A DNA stretch of 24,463 bases from NCBI GenBank assembly GCA_910579225.1, contig CAJTTI010000039.1, positions 1-24,463 of the forward strand, read 5' to 3'. Below are positions 1 through 8,385 of this stretch, piece by piece. Position 1 is the first letter of the stretch. Every line of letters begins with the position of its first letter. The stretch comes from an uncultured Lachnospiraceae bacterium. GTDB taxonomy: Bacteria > Bacillota > Clostridia > Lachnospirales > Lachnospiraceae. The notes under the pieces are model-generated. The model had not been told where the DNA came from, searched no databases, and saw nothing but the letters and a program-made list of their open reading frames with translations. The position numbers and the translations under genes were made by a program.

Positions 1-55
<55 letters not shown>

Positions 56-230
56 TAAGTTTGTTCCGTTCAGAACAACACTTGGCTGTTCTATCCGTTA
101 CTGTTTCTAGGTCGCTTCTTTTCAAAAGCTGTTCTCAAAAATTTTTATTTAAAGAATTTTCGAAGACTTTCTAAAAGCACTATTTAATTATCAAGGTTCA
201 GCTTCTTCTCGCCGCCGCTCTTGCAGCGAC
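56..230 (-). other. 16S rRNA leader with boxA-like antitermination segment
   Basis: This is the transcribed spacer between the promoter at 237-265 and the 16S 5' end. On the minus strand it holds CTGAACCTTGATAATTAAAT (about 182-201), resembling the leader segment commonly seen before clostridial 16S genes and possibly acting in antitermination and processing. No open reading frame is supported here. The boxA assignment is by resemblance only. Confidence 0.5.
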
Positions 231-236
231 TTGAAT

Positions 237-265
237 ATCTTACCAAATCTTTTTTGCTTTGTCAA
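237..265 (-). promoter_or_regulatory. rRNA operon promoter
   Basis: On the minus strand there is a perfect -35 TTGACA (260-265), a 17-bp spacer and a -10 TAAGAT (237-242). An A/T-rich tract lies just upstream (266-300) and could act as an UP element. It is correctly placed and oriented to transcribe the 16S gene at 1-55. Confidence 0.85.
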
Positions 266-322
266 CACCTTTTTTTACTTTTTTTCAAGTTTTTTTGACA
301 TTAACTTTCCTGCAAAAAAGAA

Positions 323-410
323 CGGAGAAAGAGGGATTTGAACCCTCGCGCCGGTCACCCGACCTACACCCTTAGCAGGGGCGCCTCTTCAGCCACTTGA
401 GTATTTCTCC
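323..410 (-). tRNA. tRNA-Ser (anticodon GCT)
   Basis: The minus-strand sequence folds as a class II tRNA. The acceptor stem is GGAGAAA/TTTCTCC, the discriminator is G, and the anticodon loop CTGCTAA carries GCT (reads AGC/AGU serine codons). A long variable arm and a T-arm with GGTTCAAATCC are present. The 88-nt length fits tRNA-Ser. CCA is not encoded. It is followed by a T-rich stretch (CTTTTTTG) that could help end transcription, though no separate hairpin is visible. Confidence 0.96.
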
Positions 411-438
411 GGACACGCCATTTCATGACGCAATGATT

Positions 439-467
439 ATTATACTAAAGACAGATGTAAATGTCAA
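439..467 (-). promoter_or_regulatory. tRNA-Ser promoter, overlapping the plsC stop codon
   Basis: Perfect consensus elements lie on the minus strand: -35 TTGACA (462-467), 17-bp spacer, -10 TATAAT (439-444). The TGA stop of plsC (464-466) lies inside the -35 hexamer, so the tRNA promoter is embedded in the 3' end of the preceding gene. Confidence 0.9.
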
Positions 468-1183
468 CCATTTTTTTCAATTTTTTTGACTGCTGTTTGA
501 ATTTTTTCTTTCACTAATTCAGCAATCTCATTTGTTTTCATCATCTTGTAGTCATCATAATATAAAGGCTCCAGATATTGTACCGTCACTGTTACAGGTT
601 TTACAGAACCTGTATCAAATACCTGGTAAGAATTTGTGATCGCCACAGGTACAATTGGACATTTTGCTTTTGTTGCACATTTAAAAGAACCACCTTTAAA
701 TTCAGCCACTTCATTTTTTCTTCTGGAACGGGTCCCTTCCGGAAAGATCAAAAAGTTCTTACCGGAAGATACTTCCTGGCTGACTTTTATAATTACTTTC
801 ATAGCCTGGCGAACATCATCTCTGTCCATGGAATATGCTCCCATAATCTGAAAGATTTTATTCAGAAAAGGAACATGTTCCAATTCTTTTTTCATAACTA
901 CCGAAAAAAAATACGGACATCCATAGAGAAGAGCAAGTACATCATACAATCCCTGATGGTTTGGAAAAAACATAAAACTCTGGTTTTTTGGAATATGTTC
1001 GATTCCATAAGAACGGACTGTCACATTTCCTCCCCAGTTGGCTTTTTCTACAATTTCTTTAAAAAGAACAAGCTTCTTCTCCTCTGATATTTTCCTGCTG
1101 TTCCATGCATAATAACATAATTTCAGATACCAGAAGGGAACCACCATAATATTTTTGATTACCATCATCCATATTCGTTTCAT
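464..1183 (-). CDS. plsC: 1-acyl-sn-glycerol-3-phosphate acyltransferase (PlsC family)
   Basis: Predicted to acylate lysophosphatidic acid at sn-2 to make phosphatidic acid at the inner membrane face, a step of phospholipid synthesis. The 239-aa product has the family catalytic motif H-X4-D as NHQGLYD (H76, D81) and the substrate-binding block FPEGTRS (147-153). A hydrophobic N-terminus (about residues 5-25) fits membrane association. The start ATG overlaps the gyrA stop as ATGA, with an AGGAAG ribosome site inside gyrA, so translation is probably coupled. It is the last gene of the gyrB-gyrA-plsC run. Specificity within the acyltransferase family cannot be proved from sequence. Confidence 0.92.
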   Translation of the reverse strand: MKRIWMMVIKNIMVVPFWYLKLCYYAWNSRKISEEKKLVLFKEIVEKANWGGNVTVRSYGIEHIPKNQSFMFFPNHQGLYDVLALLYGCPYFFSVVMKKELEHVPFLNKIFQIMGAYSMDRDDVRQAMKVIIKVSQEVSSGKNFLIFPEGTRSRRKNEVAEFKGGSFKCATKAKCPIVPVAITNSYQVFDTGSVKPVTVTVQYLEPLYYDDYKMMKTNEIAELVKEKIQTAVKKIEKNG

Positions 1184-3687
1184 GACTCTTCCTGCTCTTC
1201 TTCTATTGATGTTTCTGCCCCTTCCTCCTGTTCATCCCGGACTTCCTCACGAACTTTCGCAATATTGGCAACCTTGATTCCTGACTCATAATCTACATTC
1301 ATCAGTTTTACGCCTGAGGTAATACGACCCAGTACTGAAATATTCTCACAGCCTGTTCTTATAATGATTCCTTCGTTTGTAATCATCATAACTTCATTTT
1401 CATCATTAACTGCTTTTGCACCCATGACGGAACCGGTCTTTTCCATAATCTTATAACATTTGAGACCTTTCCCTCCTCTGTTCTGTGCATGAAACTCAGA
1501 TATTCTGGTTCGTTTTCCATAACCGCCTTCTGATACAATCAAAAGATATTCCCCCTGTGTATCCAGCTGCATGGCAACCACTTCGTCCTCTTTATCCAGA
1601 TTCATACCAATTACACCGATGGAAACTCTTCCGGTTACGCGCACACCTTTCTCATGGAAACAAATACTCATTCCATTCTTTGTCACCAGAATAATATTTT
1701 TCTCTCCATCTGTGACCTTAACTTCAATCAATTCGTCTTCATCCCGAAGACTGATTGCCTGCAGACCTGTTTTACGAATATTTGCATACTCTGCCATACT
1801 GGTCTTTTTGATAATACCTTTTTTGGTTGCCATAACCAGATAATTACTGCTGTTAAACTCTTTCATGGCAATCACTGCCGTAATCTTTTCTTCCGGTTGA
1901 AGCTGAAGAAGATTGATAATGGCTGTGCCTCTGGCTGTTCTTCCGGCTTCTGGAATCTCATACGCTTTCAGACGATATACCCTTCCATAATTTGTAAAGA
2001 ACATAATATAGTGATGAGTGGTGGCCATAAAGATCTCTTCTATAAAATCTTCCTCCAGAGTCTGCATTCCTTTAATGCCTTTCCCTCCCCTGTTCTGGCT
2101 CTTAAAATTATCCACAGTCATCCTCTTAATATATCCAAGATGGGTCATGGTAAGAACTGTATCACTGACCGGAATCAAATCCTCCATACTGATATCAAAT
2201 TCATCATATCCAATCTTTGTACGGCGGTCATCCCCGAATTTTTCAGAGATTAAGAGAATTTCTTCTCTGATGACTCCAAGAAGTTTCTTTTCATCTGAAA
2301 GAATAGATTCCAGATAGTGTATTTTTTCCATTAACTCCTGGTATTCTTTTTCAATTTTATCACGTTCCAGACCTGTCAGTCTGCCCAGACGCATATCAAC
2401 AATTGCCTGAGCCTGTACATCATCCAGACTGAATTCTTTCATAAGAGAGGCTTTGGCAGTTTGAATATTCTCTGAATTTCTGATAATCTGAATAACCCGA
2501 TCTATATGATCAAGAGCAATCAGCAGTCCTTTTAAAATATGCGCCCGGTCTTTTGCCTTATTCAGCTCATACTTTGTTCTCCTGGTAACCACATCTTCCT
2601 GATGCCTCAGGTAATACTTCAGCATATCCAGAATATTCAGCACTTTTGGCTCATTGTTTACAAGAGCCAGCATGATCACACCAAAAGTATCCTGAAGTTG
2701 TGTATGTTTATAAAGCTGATTGAGGATTACATTGGGACTGACATCTTTTCGAAGTTCTATATTGATCCGCATTCCCTCTCGGCTGGATTCATCATTGATA
2801 TACGTAATCCCATCAATTTTCTTCTCTTTTACCATATCGGCAATTTTTTCGATCAATCTTGCTTTATTGACCATATAAGGAAGTTCCGTCACAATAATAC
2901 GATTCTTACCATTGGCCATGGACTCAATATTACTGACAGCACGAACACGAATCTTTCCCCGGCCTGTGCGGTAAGCTTCGTTGATCCCTGATGTACCAAG
3001 AATCTCCGCACCAGTGGGAAAATCCGGACCTTTTACAATATTCAGGACCTCTTCAATCTCCGTATCTCTGTTTTCCTCAACTCTATTGTCAATAATCTTC
3101 ACAACTGCATTGATTACTTCTTTCAGATTATGAGGCGGTATATTTGTAGCCATACCTACCGCGATACCTGTCGTTCCATTCACCAGAAGATTAGGATATC
3201 TGGAAGGAAGTACAAGAGGTTCTTTTTCTGTCTCATCAAAATTGGGGCCAAAATCTACTGTATCTTTATTGATATCTGCCAGCATTTCCATGGAAATTTT
3301 GCTTAGCCGGGCTTCCGTATAACGCATGGCCGCCGCACCATCGCCATCCATAGAACCAAAATTCCCGTGTCCGTCTACCAGCGGATAGCGGGTAGACCAT
3401 TCCTGTGCCATATTGACAAGTGCTCCATAGATCGAACTGTCTCCATGAGGATGATATTTACCCATGGTATCACCCACGATACGGGCACATTTACGATGCG
3501 GCTTATCAGGACCATTATTCAGCTCAATCATCGAATAAAGTACACGACGCTGAACAGGTTTCAAACCGTCTCTTACATCCGGAAGTGCTCTGGAAGCAAT
3601 GACACTCATAGCATAACTGATGTAAGATTCTTCCATGGTTTCTTTTAGATCCACTTCATGAACTTTATCAAAAATATTATCTTCCAT
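1180..3687 (-). CDS. gyrA: DNA gyrase subunit A
   Basis: DNA-cleaving subunit of gyrase (A2B2), which introduces negative supercoils ahead of forks and transcription. The 835-aa product has the catalytic tyrosine in AAMRYTEAR (Y123), the quinolone-determining region (about residues 68-107) and a C-terminal beta-propeller with a GyrA-box, QNRGGKG (about 530-536), which separates it from ParC. A second box-like QNRGGKG occurs near 735. The tail is strongly acidic, ending EEEQEES. At the position of E. coli S83 there is S84, but at E. coli D87 there is G88. It lies 26 bp after gyrB and overlaps plsC by 4 bp. Confidence 0.97.
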   Translation of the reverse strand: MEDNIFDKVHEVDLKETMEESYISYAMSVIASRALPDVRDGLKPVQRRVLYSMIELNNGPDKPHRKCARIVGDTMGKYHPHGDSSIYGALVNMAQEWSTRYPLVDGHGNFGSMDGDGAAAMRYTEARLSKISMEMLADINKDTVDFGPNFDETEKEPLVLPSRYPNLLVNGTTGIAVGMATNIPPHNLKEVINAVVKIIDNRVEENRDTEIEEVLNIVKGPDFPTGAEILGTSGINEAYRTGRGKIRVRAVSNIESMANGKNRIIVTELPYMVNKARLIEKIADMVKEKKIDGITYINDESSREGMRINIELRKDVSPNVILNQLYKHTQLQDTFGVIMLALVNNEPKVLNILDMLKYYLRHQEDVVTRRTKYELNKAKDRAHILKGLLIALDHIDRVIQIIRNSENIQTAKASLMKEFSLDDVQAQAIVDMRLGRLTGLERDKIEKEYQELMEKIHYLESILSDEKKLLGVIREEILLISEKFGDDRRTKIGYDEFDISMEDLIPVSDTVLTMTHLGYIKRMTVDNFKSQNRGGKGIKGMQTLEEDFIEEIFMATTHHYIMFFTNYGRVYRLKAYEIPEAGRTARGTAIINLLQLQPEEKITAVIAMKEFNSSNYLVMATKKGIIKKTSMAEYANIRKTGLQAISLRDEDELIEVKVTDGEKNIILVTKNGMSICFHEKGVRVTGRVSIGVIGMNLDKEDEVVAMQLDTQGEYLLIVSEGGYGKRTRISEFHAQNRGGKGLKCYKIMEKTGSVMGAKAVNDENEVMMITNEGIIIRTGCENISVLGRITSGVKLMNVDYESGIKVANIAKVREEVRDEQEEGAETSIEEEQEES

Positions 3688-3713
3688 ACTTCTCTATTCC
3701 TCTTAGTCTTCAA

Positions 3714-5630
3714 TTAAATATCCAGATTCTTCACATACTTTGCATTAGCTTCGATAAATTCTTTCCGGGGTTCCACCTTGTCTCCCATCAGTGTTGTAAA
3801 AGTCAGATCAATTTCTGATGACTGTTCTTCATCCATAGTTACTTTTAAAAGAATTCTCTTCTCCGGATCCATAGTCGTTTCCCAGAGCTGATCTGCATCC
3901 ATCTCCCCCAAACCTTTATAACGCTGTATTTTATTATTCTGATCTCTTCCAATCTCTGAAAGAATCTCATTTAACTCTTCGTCCGAATAAGCATACCAGA
4001 TATTTTTATTCTTCTCCACTTTAAAAAGAGGAGGCTGTGCCAGATACACATACCCTTGTTTGATCAGTTCTGGCATAAAACGATACATAAAAGTAAGCAA
4101 AAGAGTACTGATATGAGCACCATCCACATCGGCATCTGCCATGATTATAATTTTATGATAACGAAGTTTTGTAATATCAAAATCCTCATGAATACCTGTT
4201 CCAAAAGCAGAGATCATGGATTTGATCTCATCATTCGCATAGATCCTGTCAAGCCTTGCCTTTTCTACATTCAGGATCTTTCCGCGAAGAGGCAGAATCG
4301 CTTGTGTCATACGATTTCTTGCCGTCTTTGCAGAACCGCCTGCAGAATCTCCCTCCACCAGATATATTTCACATTTTGCCGGATCTTTGTCCGAACAATC
4401 TGCCAGTTTTCCGGGAAAAGTAAAACCATCCAAAGCAGACTTTCTTCTGGTCAATTCTCTTGCTTTTCTTGCTGCTTCTCTGGCGCGCTGCGCCATGATT
4501 GATTTCTCCAGGATCTGTTTGGCTACCTGCGGATTCTGCTCCAGATAGACAGTCAGTCTTTCTGAGACAATACTGTCTACTGCACTCCTTGCCTCCGTAT
4601 TGCCAAGACTGCGCTTGGTCTGTCCCCCCAACTGAGGCTCGCTAATTTTAATACTGATAATCGCAGTCAACCCTTCTCTGATGTCTTCACCGGACAGATT
4701 ATTTTCCGTATCTTTTAAAAGTTTATTTTTTCTGGCATAATCATTGAATGTTTTAGTAACAGCACTCTTAAATCCTGCCAGATGAGTTCCTCCCTCATGA
4801 GTATTGATGTTATTTACAAAACTGTAGCAATTTTCAGAATAAGAATCATTATGCTGAAATGCCACTTCCACCTGTACCCCGTCTTTCATCCCTTCACAAT
4901 AGATAATATCTTCATAAATAGGTGTGGTACTTTTATTTAAATATTGAACAAATTCTTTGATACCGCCTTCATAGTGATATATTTTGGAACGCACAGGATC
5001 TTCTCTCTCATCTGTCAATGTAATTTTGAGACCCTTTGTCAAAAATGCTGTTTCACGAAGACGGATCTGAAGCGTCTTAAAATCAAATTCCGTAACTTCA
5101 AATATCTCTTTATCAGGAAGAAATGTGACCGTAGTTCCGGTCAGACTTGGTTTACAGGTTCCGATAACTTCCAGAGGATAACATACTTTTCCTCTCTCAT
5201 ATCTTTGTCTGTAAAGTTTACCTTCACTACAGATTGTCACTTCCAACCACTCAGATAACGCATTCACCACCGAAGCTCCAACACCATGAAGACCGCCAGA
5301 TACCTTATATCCGCCGCCGCCAAATTTTCCGCCTGCATGAAGAACTGTAAAAACTACTTCCACGGCTGGTTTTCCCGCTTTATGATTAATCCCCGTCGGA
5401 ATACCTCTCCCGTCGTCCTCCACAGTAATCGAATTATCTGAATGAACCGTTACCTGAATATGTTTACAATAGCCGGCAAGCGCTTCATCAATGGAATTAT
5501 CTACAATCTCATATACCAGATGATGGAGCCCCCGAAAGGATATATCATCAATATACATACCAGGTCTTTTCCTGACTGCTTCAAGTCCCTCCAGGATCTG
5601 GATCTGGTCTGCACCATATTCTATGCTCAT
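3714..5630 (-). CDS. gyrB: DNA gyrase subunit B
   Basis: ATPase subunit of gyrase. The GHKL ATPase part shows EIVDNSIDEA, DDGRGIP and the ATP-lid GGLHGVGASVVNALS. The TOPRIM domain has YLVEGDSAGGSA (near residue 425) and MADADVDGAH for metal binding; the C-terminus has QRYKGLGEM. At 638 aa it has normal Gram-positive length, without the long insert of enterobacterial GyrB. The start has a strong AAGGAGG seven bases upstream. It follows recF by 19 bp and precedes gyrA by 26 bp, so gyrase subunits are probably co-transcribed. Confidence 0.98.
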   Translation of the reverse strand: MSIEYGADQIQILEGLEAVRKRPGMYIDDISFRGLHHLVYEIVDNSIDEALAGYCKHIQVTVHSDNSITVEDDGRGIPTGINHKAGKPAVEVVFTVLHAGGKFGGGGYKVSGGLHGVGASVVNALSEWLEVTICSEGKLYRQRYERGKVCYPLEVIGTCKPSLTGTTVTFLPDKEIFEVTEFDFKTLQIRLRETAFLTKGLKITLTDEREDPVRSKIYHYEGGIKEFVQYLNKSTTPIYEDIIYCEGMKDGVQVEVAFQHNDSYSENCYSFVNNINTHEGGTHLAGFKSAVTKTFNDYARKNKLLKDTENNLSGEDIREGLTAIISIKISEPQLGGQTKRSLGNTEARSAVDSIVSERLTVYLEQNPQVAKQILEKSIMAQRAREAARKARELTRRKSALDGFTFPGKLADCSDKDPAKCEIYLVEGDSAGGSAKTARNRMTQAILPLRGKILNVEKARLDRIYANDEIKSMISAFGTGIHEDFDITKLRYHKIIIMADADVDGAHISTLLLTFMYRFMPELIKQGYVYLAQPPLFKVEKNKNIWYAYSDEELNEILSEIGRDQNNKIQRYKGLGEMDADQLWETTMDPEKRILLKVTMDEEQSSEIDLTFTTLMGDKVEPRKEFIEANAKYVKNLDI

Positions 5631-5649
5631 CTATTTAACCTCCTTGTAT

Positions 5650-6735
5650 CTAATTTTCCATCATTACCTGACCATCGGTTACCCGATATACTTTGTTGAT
5701 TGAAAACCTGTGATTTATAAATTCATCCAGACCTGTACAGGTAATCATGGTCTGTACATCCTGAATGCTGTTTAATAGATAGTTTTGCCTGTTGCCGTCT
5801 AATTCAGACAATACATCATCAAGAAGAAGAACCGGAGTATCGTGAATCACCTTTCTTACCAGTTCAATTTCAGACAATTTTAAAGAAAGCGCTGCTGTTC
5901 TCTGCTGACCCTGAGATCCAAATCTACGTATATCAATTCCATTGACAGAAAAAGAAAGATCATCCCGGTGCGGACCAGTGGTACTGGTCTTCTGCTTCAT
6001 GTCTCTTTCCATACTGCGTTTTAACTGATCTGCAAAAAAATCTTCTTCTGTATTTGATTCATACTCCAGAATCATATCTTCTTGTCCTCCGGTAAGCTGA
6101 TTATGAATCCGACCTATGATATCATTTAATTCTTTTGTAAAATGTCTTCTTCTCTTGATGACCTGAGTCCCATATTTCACCATCTGCAGGTCAAGAATAT
6201 CCAAAACTTCTCTATAATCTGAACGAAATGCCATTTCTTTTAAAATTCGGTTACGCTGAAGCACAATTTTATTATAACTGGACAAAAGATGGAGATAAAT
6301 TTTATCCAGCTGACATAATTCCATATCCAGAAACCGCCTTCGTTCAGAAGGTCCATTCTTAATAATGTTTAAATCTTCGGGAGAAAAAAATACAAAATGA
6401 ATAATACCAAACAACTCACTTGCCTTTTTGATAGGAATTCCATCTATGGCGATTCCTTTTGATTTATTTTTCCGAAGATGCATATCAATCTTATGCTCTA
6501 TCCCTCTCTTTTCAATCAAAGTACGAATATGTGCCTCTTCTTCAGAAAAATAAATCAGTTCCCGGTCTTTGGAGCTTCTGTGCGATTTGGTAGTTCCGCT
6601 GACATAGACTGCTTCAAGAATATTCGTTTTCCCCTGCGCGTTATCTCCATAAAAAATATTGGTATTCGGATCAAAATCGATGCAAAGCTCCCTATAATTC
6701 CGATAATTTTTGAGATTCATAGATTTTATGATCAT
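5650..6735 (-). CDS. recF: DNA replication and repair protein RecF
   Basis: SMC/ABC-type ATPase that binds gapped DNA and, with RecO and RecR, helps load RecA on SSB-coated gaps; it acts at stalled forks. The 361-aa product has Walker A GDNAQGKTN (30-38), the ABC signature SQGQQRTAALSL and Walker B VLLLDDVLSELD. The N-terminus MIIKSMNLKNYRNY matches the usual RecF start. No clear Shine-Dalgarno sequence precedes this ATG, suggesting low expression or coupling to yaaA, which ends 15 bp upstream. Confidence 0.96.
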   Translation of the reverse strand: MIIKSMNLKNYRNYRELCIDFDPNTNIFYGDNAQGKTNILEAVYVSGTTKSHRSSKDRELIYFSEEEAHIRTLIEKRGIEHKIDMHLRKNKSKGIAIDGIPIKKASELFGIIHFVFFSPEDLNIIKNGPSERRRFLDMELCQLDKIYLHLLSSYNKIVLQRNRILKEMAFRSDYREVLDILDLQMVKYGTQVIKRRRHFTKELNDIIGRIHNQLTGGQEDMILEYESNTEEDFFADQLKRSMERDMKQKTSTTGPHRDDLSFSVNGIDIRRFGSQGQQRTAALSLKLSEIELVRKVIHDTPVLLLDDVLSELDGNRQNYLLNSIQDVQTMITCTGLDEFINHRFSINKVYRVTDGQVMMEN

Positions 6736-6750
6736 AACCGCACCGAACCG

Positions 6751-6960
6751 TTACTTTATGATTTCGATTATCTCACCATTACATTCGATTCTATCTTTGT
6801 CATAAAGCTTTTTTCCTCTCTGATATTCTGTAGTTCCATTTACTTTAACATGGCCTTCCTGAATCATGAATTTTGCATCAACACCAGAACCTGCAATTCC
6901 TGCCGCTTTCAGTGCCTGCCCAAGTCGGATATAGTCTTCTTTTAATTTTACTGTCAACAT
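6751..6960 (-). CDS. yaaA: S4-domain RNA-binding protein YaaA
   Basis: A 69-aa S4-like RNA-binding protein found between dnaN and recF in many Firmicutes. Visible hallmarks are LKEDYIRLGQALKAAG, then GVDAKFMIQEGHVKVNG and the basic RGKKLY before a terminal beta strand. The size and position between dnaN and recF are standard. Its precise role is unresolved; links to ribosome assembly and to RecF expression have been suggested for relatives. The spacings (19 bp after dnaN, 15 bp before recF) support one operon. Confidence 0.93.
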   Translation of the reverse strand: MLTVKLKEDYIRLGQALKAAGIAGSGVDAKFMIQEGHVKVNGTTEYQRGKKLYDKDRIECNGEIIEIIK

Positions 6961-6979
6961 AATTCTACCTGATTTCTGT

Positions 6980-8092
6980 TTAATTTAAAGCTGCATTAAA
7001 ATTAACCGGAAGAATCAGATAAATATATCTCTGTTCTTCATCCTTAATATAACAGGGAGCTTTTGGGTTCACCATATAAATTGTTATATTTTCATCGTCA
7101 ATGACCCGGAGTGCATCAATTAAAAACTTTGGATTAAATCCAATCATAATATCCTTTCCTTCTTTTTGGATATCAATATCTTCTTTCATGGAACCGAGCT
7201 GTGAATTGATGCGAATCTCCATATTTGTATCTGTAATATTAAAGATAATCGGTTTCTTGTCCCCTTCTTTTACCAGAAGCGTGGCCCTGTCAATACAATT
7301 CAAAAATTCTTTTTTATTAATGACAAATTTTGTTTCATAATCGCTGGAAAGCATTTGGTTGATCTTGAAATATTCACCCTCGATTAATCTTGATACTACT
7401 GTAGTAGTATCAAATTCAAATACAATATGATTTCTGGTAAAGAAAATATGTACTTCATCTTCTGTCTCACCGGACAGGATCTTACTGATCTCCTGAAGGG
7501 ATTTTCCAGGCACTACAGCTTTATGATTTTTATAAGATTCTTTTAGTTCAACCTTTCGAATAGAGATTCTGTGTCCATCCAGAGATACTACTTTGAATTT
7601 ATTTTCTTGAATCTCAAAAAGCTCCCCCGTCATAAGCTTGTTATTGTCATTATCAGAAATAGAAAAAATTGTCTGTCTGATAATCTCTTTTAAAGTAAAT
7701 TGGGAAAGACATACAAAATCTGTTTTTTCAATATAGGGAAGGTACGAGAAATCTTCACCTGATTTTCCGGATATATGAAAATGCGCTTTTTCGCATGTGA
7801 TGGATATTTGATAGTTATTGCTGCTTTCTATGGTGACATTATTGTCCGGGAGTTTTCTGATAATCTCTGAAAATACTTTCGCATCGACTGCTATGATTCC
7901 TTTTTCCAGTATCTCTCCTTCAACCCTGGTTTCAATACCAAGTTCCATGTCATTTGCTGTAAATTTAATTTCATTTGTGGAAGCGTCAATTAGAATGCAT
8001 TCCAGTATTGTCATAGTCGTTTTGGAAGGAACTGCTTTTGATACAATATTAACCCCTTTTTGCAAATTCGCTTTTGAACAGATAAGCTTCAT
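6980..8092 (-). CDS. dnaN: DNA polymerase III beta subunit (sliding clamp)
   Basis: Ring-shaped processivity clamp for replicative polymerase and docking site for repair proteins. The 370-aa product matches the full length of the three-domain clamp. It begins MKLICSKANLQKGVNIVSKA and ends with the typical C-terminal strand YIYLILPVNFN, close to the protein-binding pocket. The start has AAAGGAG upstream, and a DnaA-box-like TTATTCACA (8092-8100) overlaps the interval between ribosome site and ATG, so DnaA could repress this gene directly. First gene of the dnaN-plsC cluster. Confidence 0.97.
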   Translation of the reverse strand: MKLICSKANLQKGVNIVSKAVPSKTTMTILECILIDASTNEIKFTANDMELGIETRVEGEILEKGIIAVDAKVFSEIIRKLPDNNVTIESSNNYQISITCEKAHFHISGKSGEDFSYLPYIEKTDFVCLSQFTLKEIIRQTIFSISDNDNNKLMTGELFEIQENKFKVVSLDGHRISIRKVELKESYKNHKAVVPGKSLQEISKILSGETEDEVHIFFTRNHIVFEFDTTTVVSRLIEGEYFKINQMLSSDYETKFVINKKEFLNCIDRATLLVKEGDKKPIIFNITDTNMEIRINSQLGSMKEDIDIQKEGKDIMIGFNPKFLIDALRVIDDENITIYMVNPKAPCYIKDEEQRYIYLILPVNFNAALN

Positions 8093-8338
8093 GTGAATAA
8101 CTCCTTTCGCTGCGTTTATCTATGTTTTTATAGTATAAATTCGTCTTCATAGTAGTAGGGGGTGTGGATTTGTGAATAAGCCTGAAACCCCTTGAAAATA
8201 AAGGAAAAAGTAAAAAGAAAAGGATGTGGAAATCTAATGGAAACAGAACTGTGAAAAAGGAAGTTATAAACATCTTCCTTTTGGTTCTTAACTTTTCCAC
8301 ATATTGTCTACATTGCATTCACATGAAATTGTGAATAA
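8092..8338. other. oriC: oriC, dnaA-dnaN part: DnaA boxes and candidate unwinding element
   Basis: The gap between dnaA and dnaN has several DnaA-box-like 9-mers: TTATTCACA (minus) at 8092-8100, 8171-8179 and 8330-8338; TTTTCCACA (plus) at 8293-8301; a weaker AATCCACA-type box at 8163-8171. Next to the 8163/8171 pair is a run of five G (8158-8162), then TAG TAG TAG (8150-8158), then an A/T-rich stretch (8115-8145). This order (DnaA boxes, GC-rich block, TAG trinucleotides, AT-rich DNA) is that of the basal unwinding system described for Bacillus subtilis, which also lies between dnaA and dnaN. Function is inferred. Confidence 0.75.
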
Positions 8339-8385
8339 AACTGCAAGAGTTTCTTCTTATTATAAAGTAAAGCTAAAGAATGTTA

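Noticed and set aside
8049..8318. An 89-aa minus-strand ORF spanning the dnaA-dnaN gap
   Set aside because: It covers the DnaA boxes and overlaps the dnaN start in another frame; the composition is unlike a protein and there is no ribosome site.
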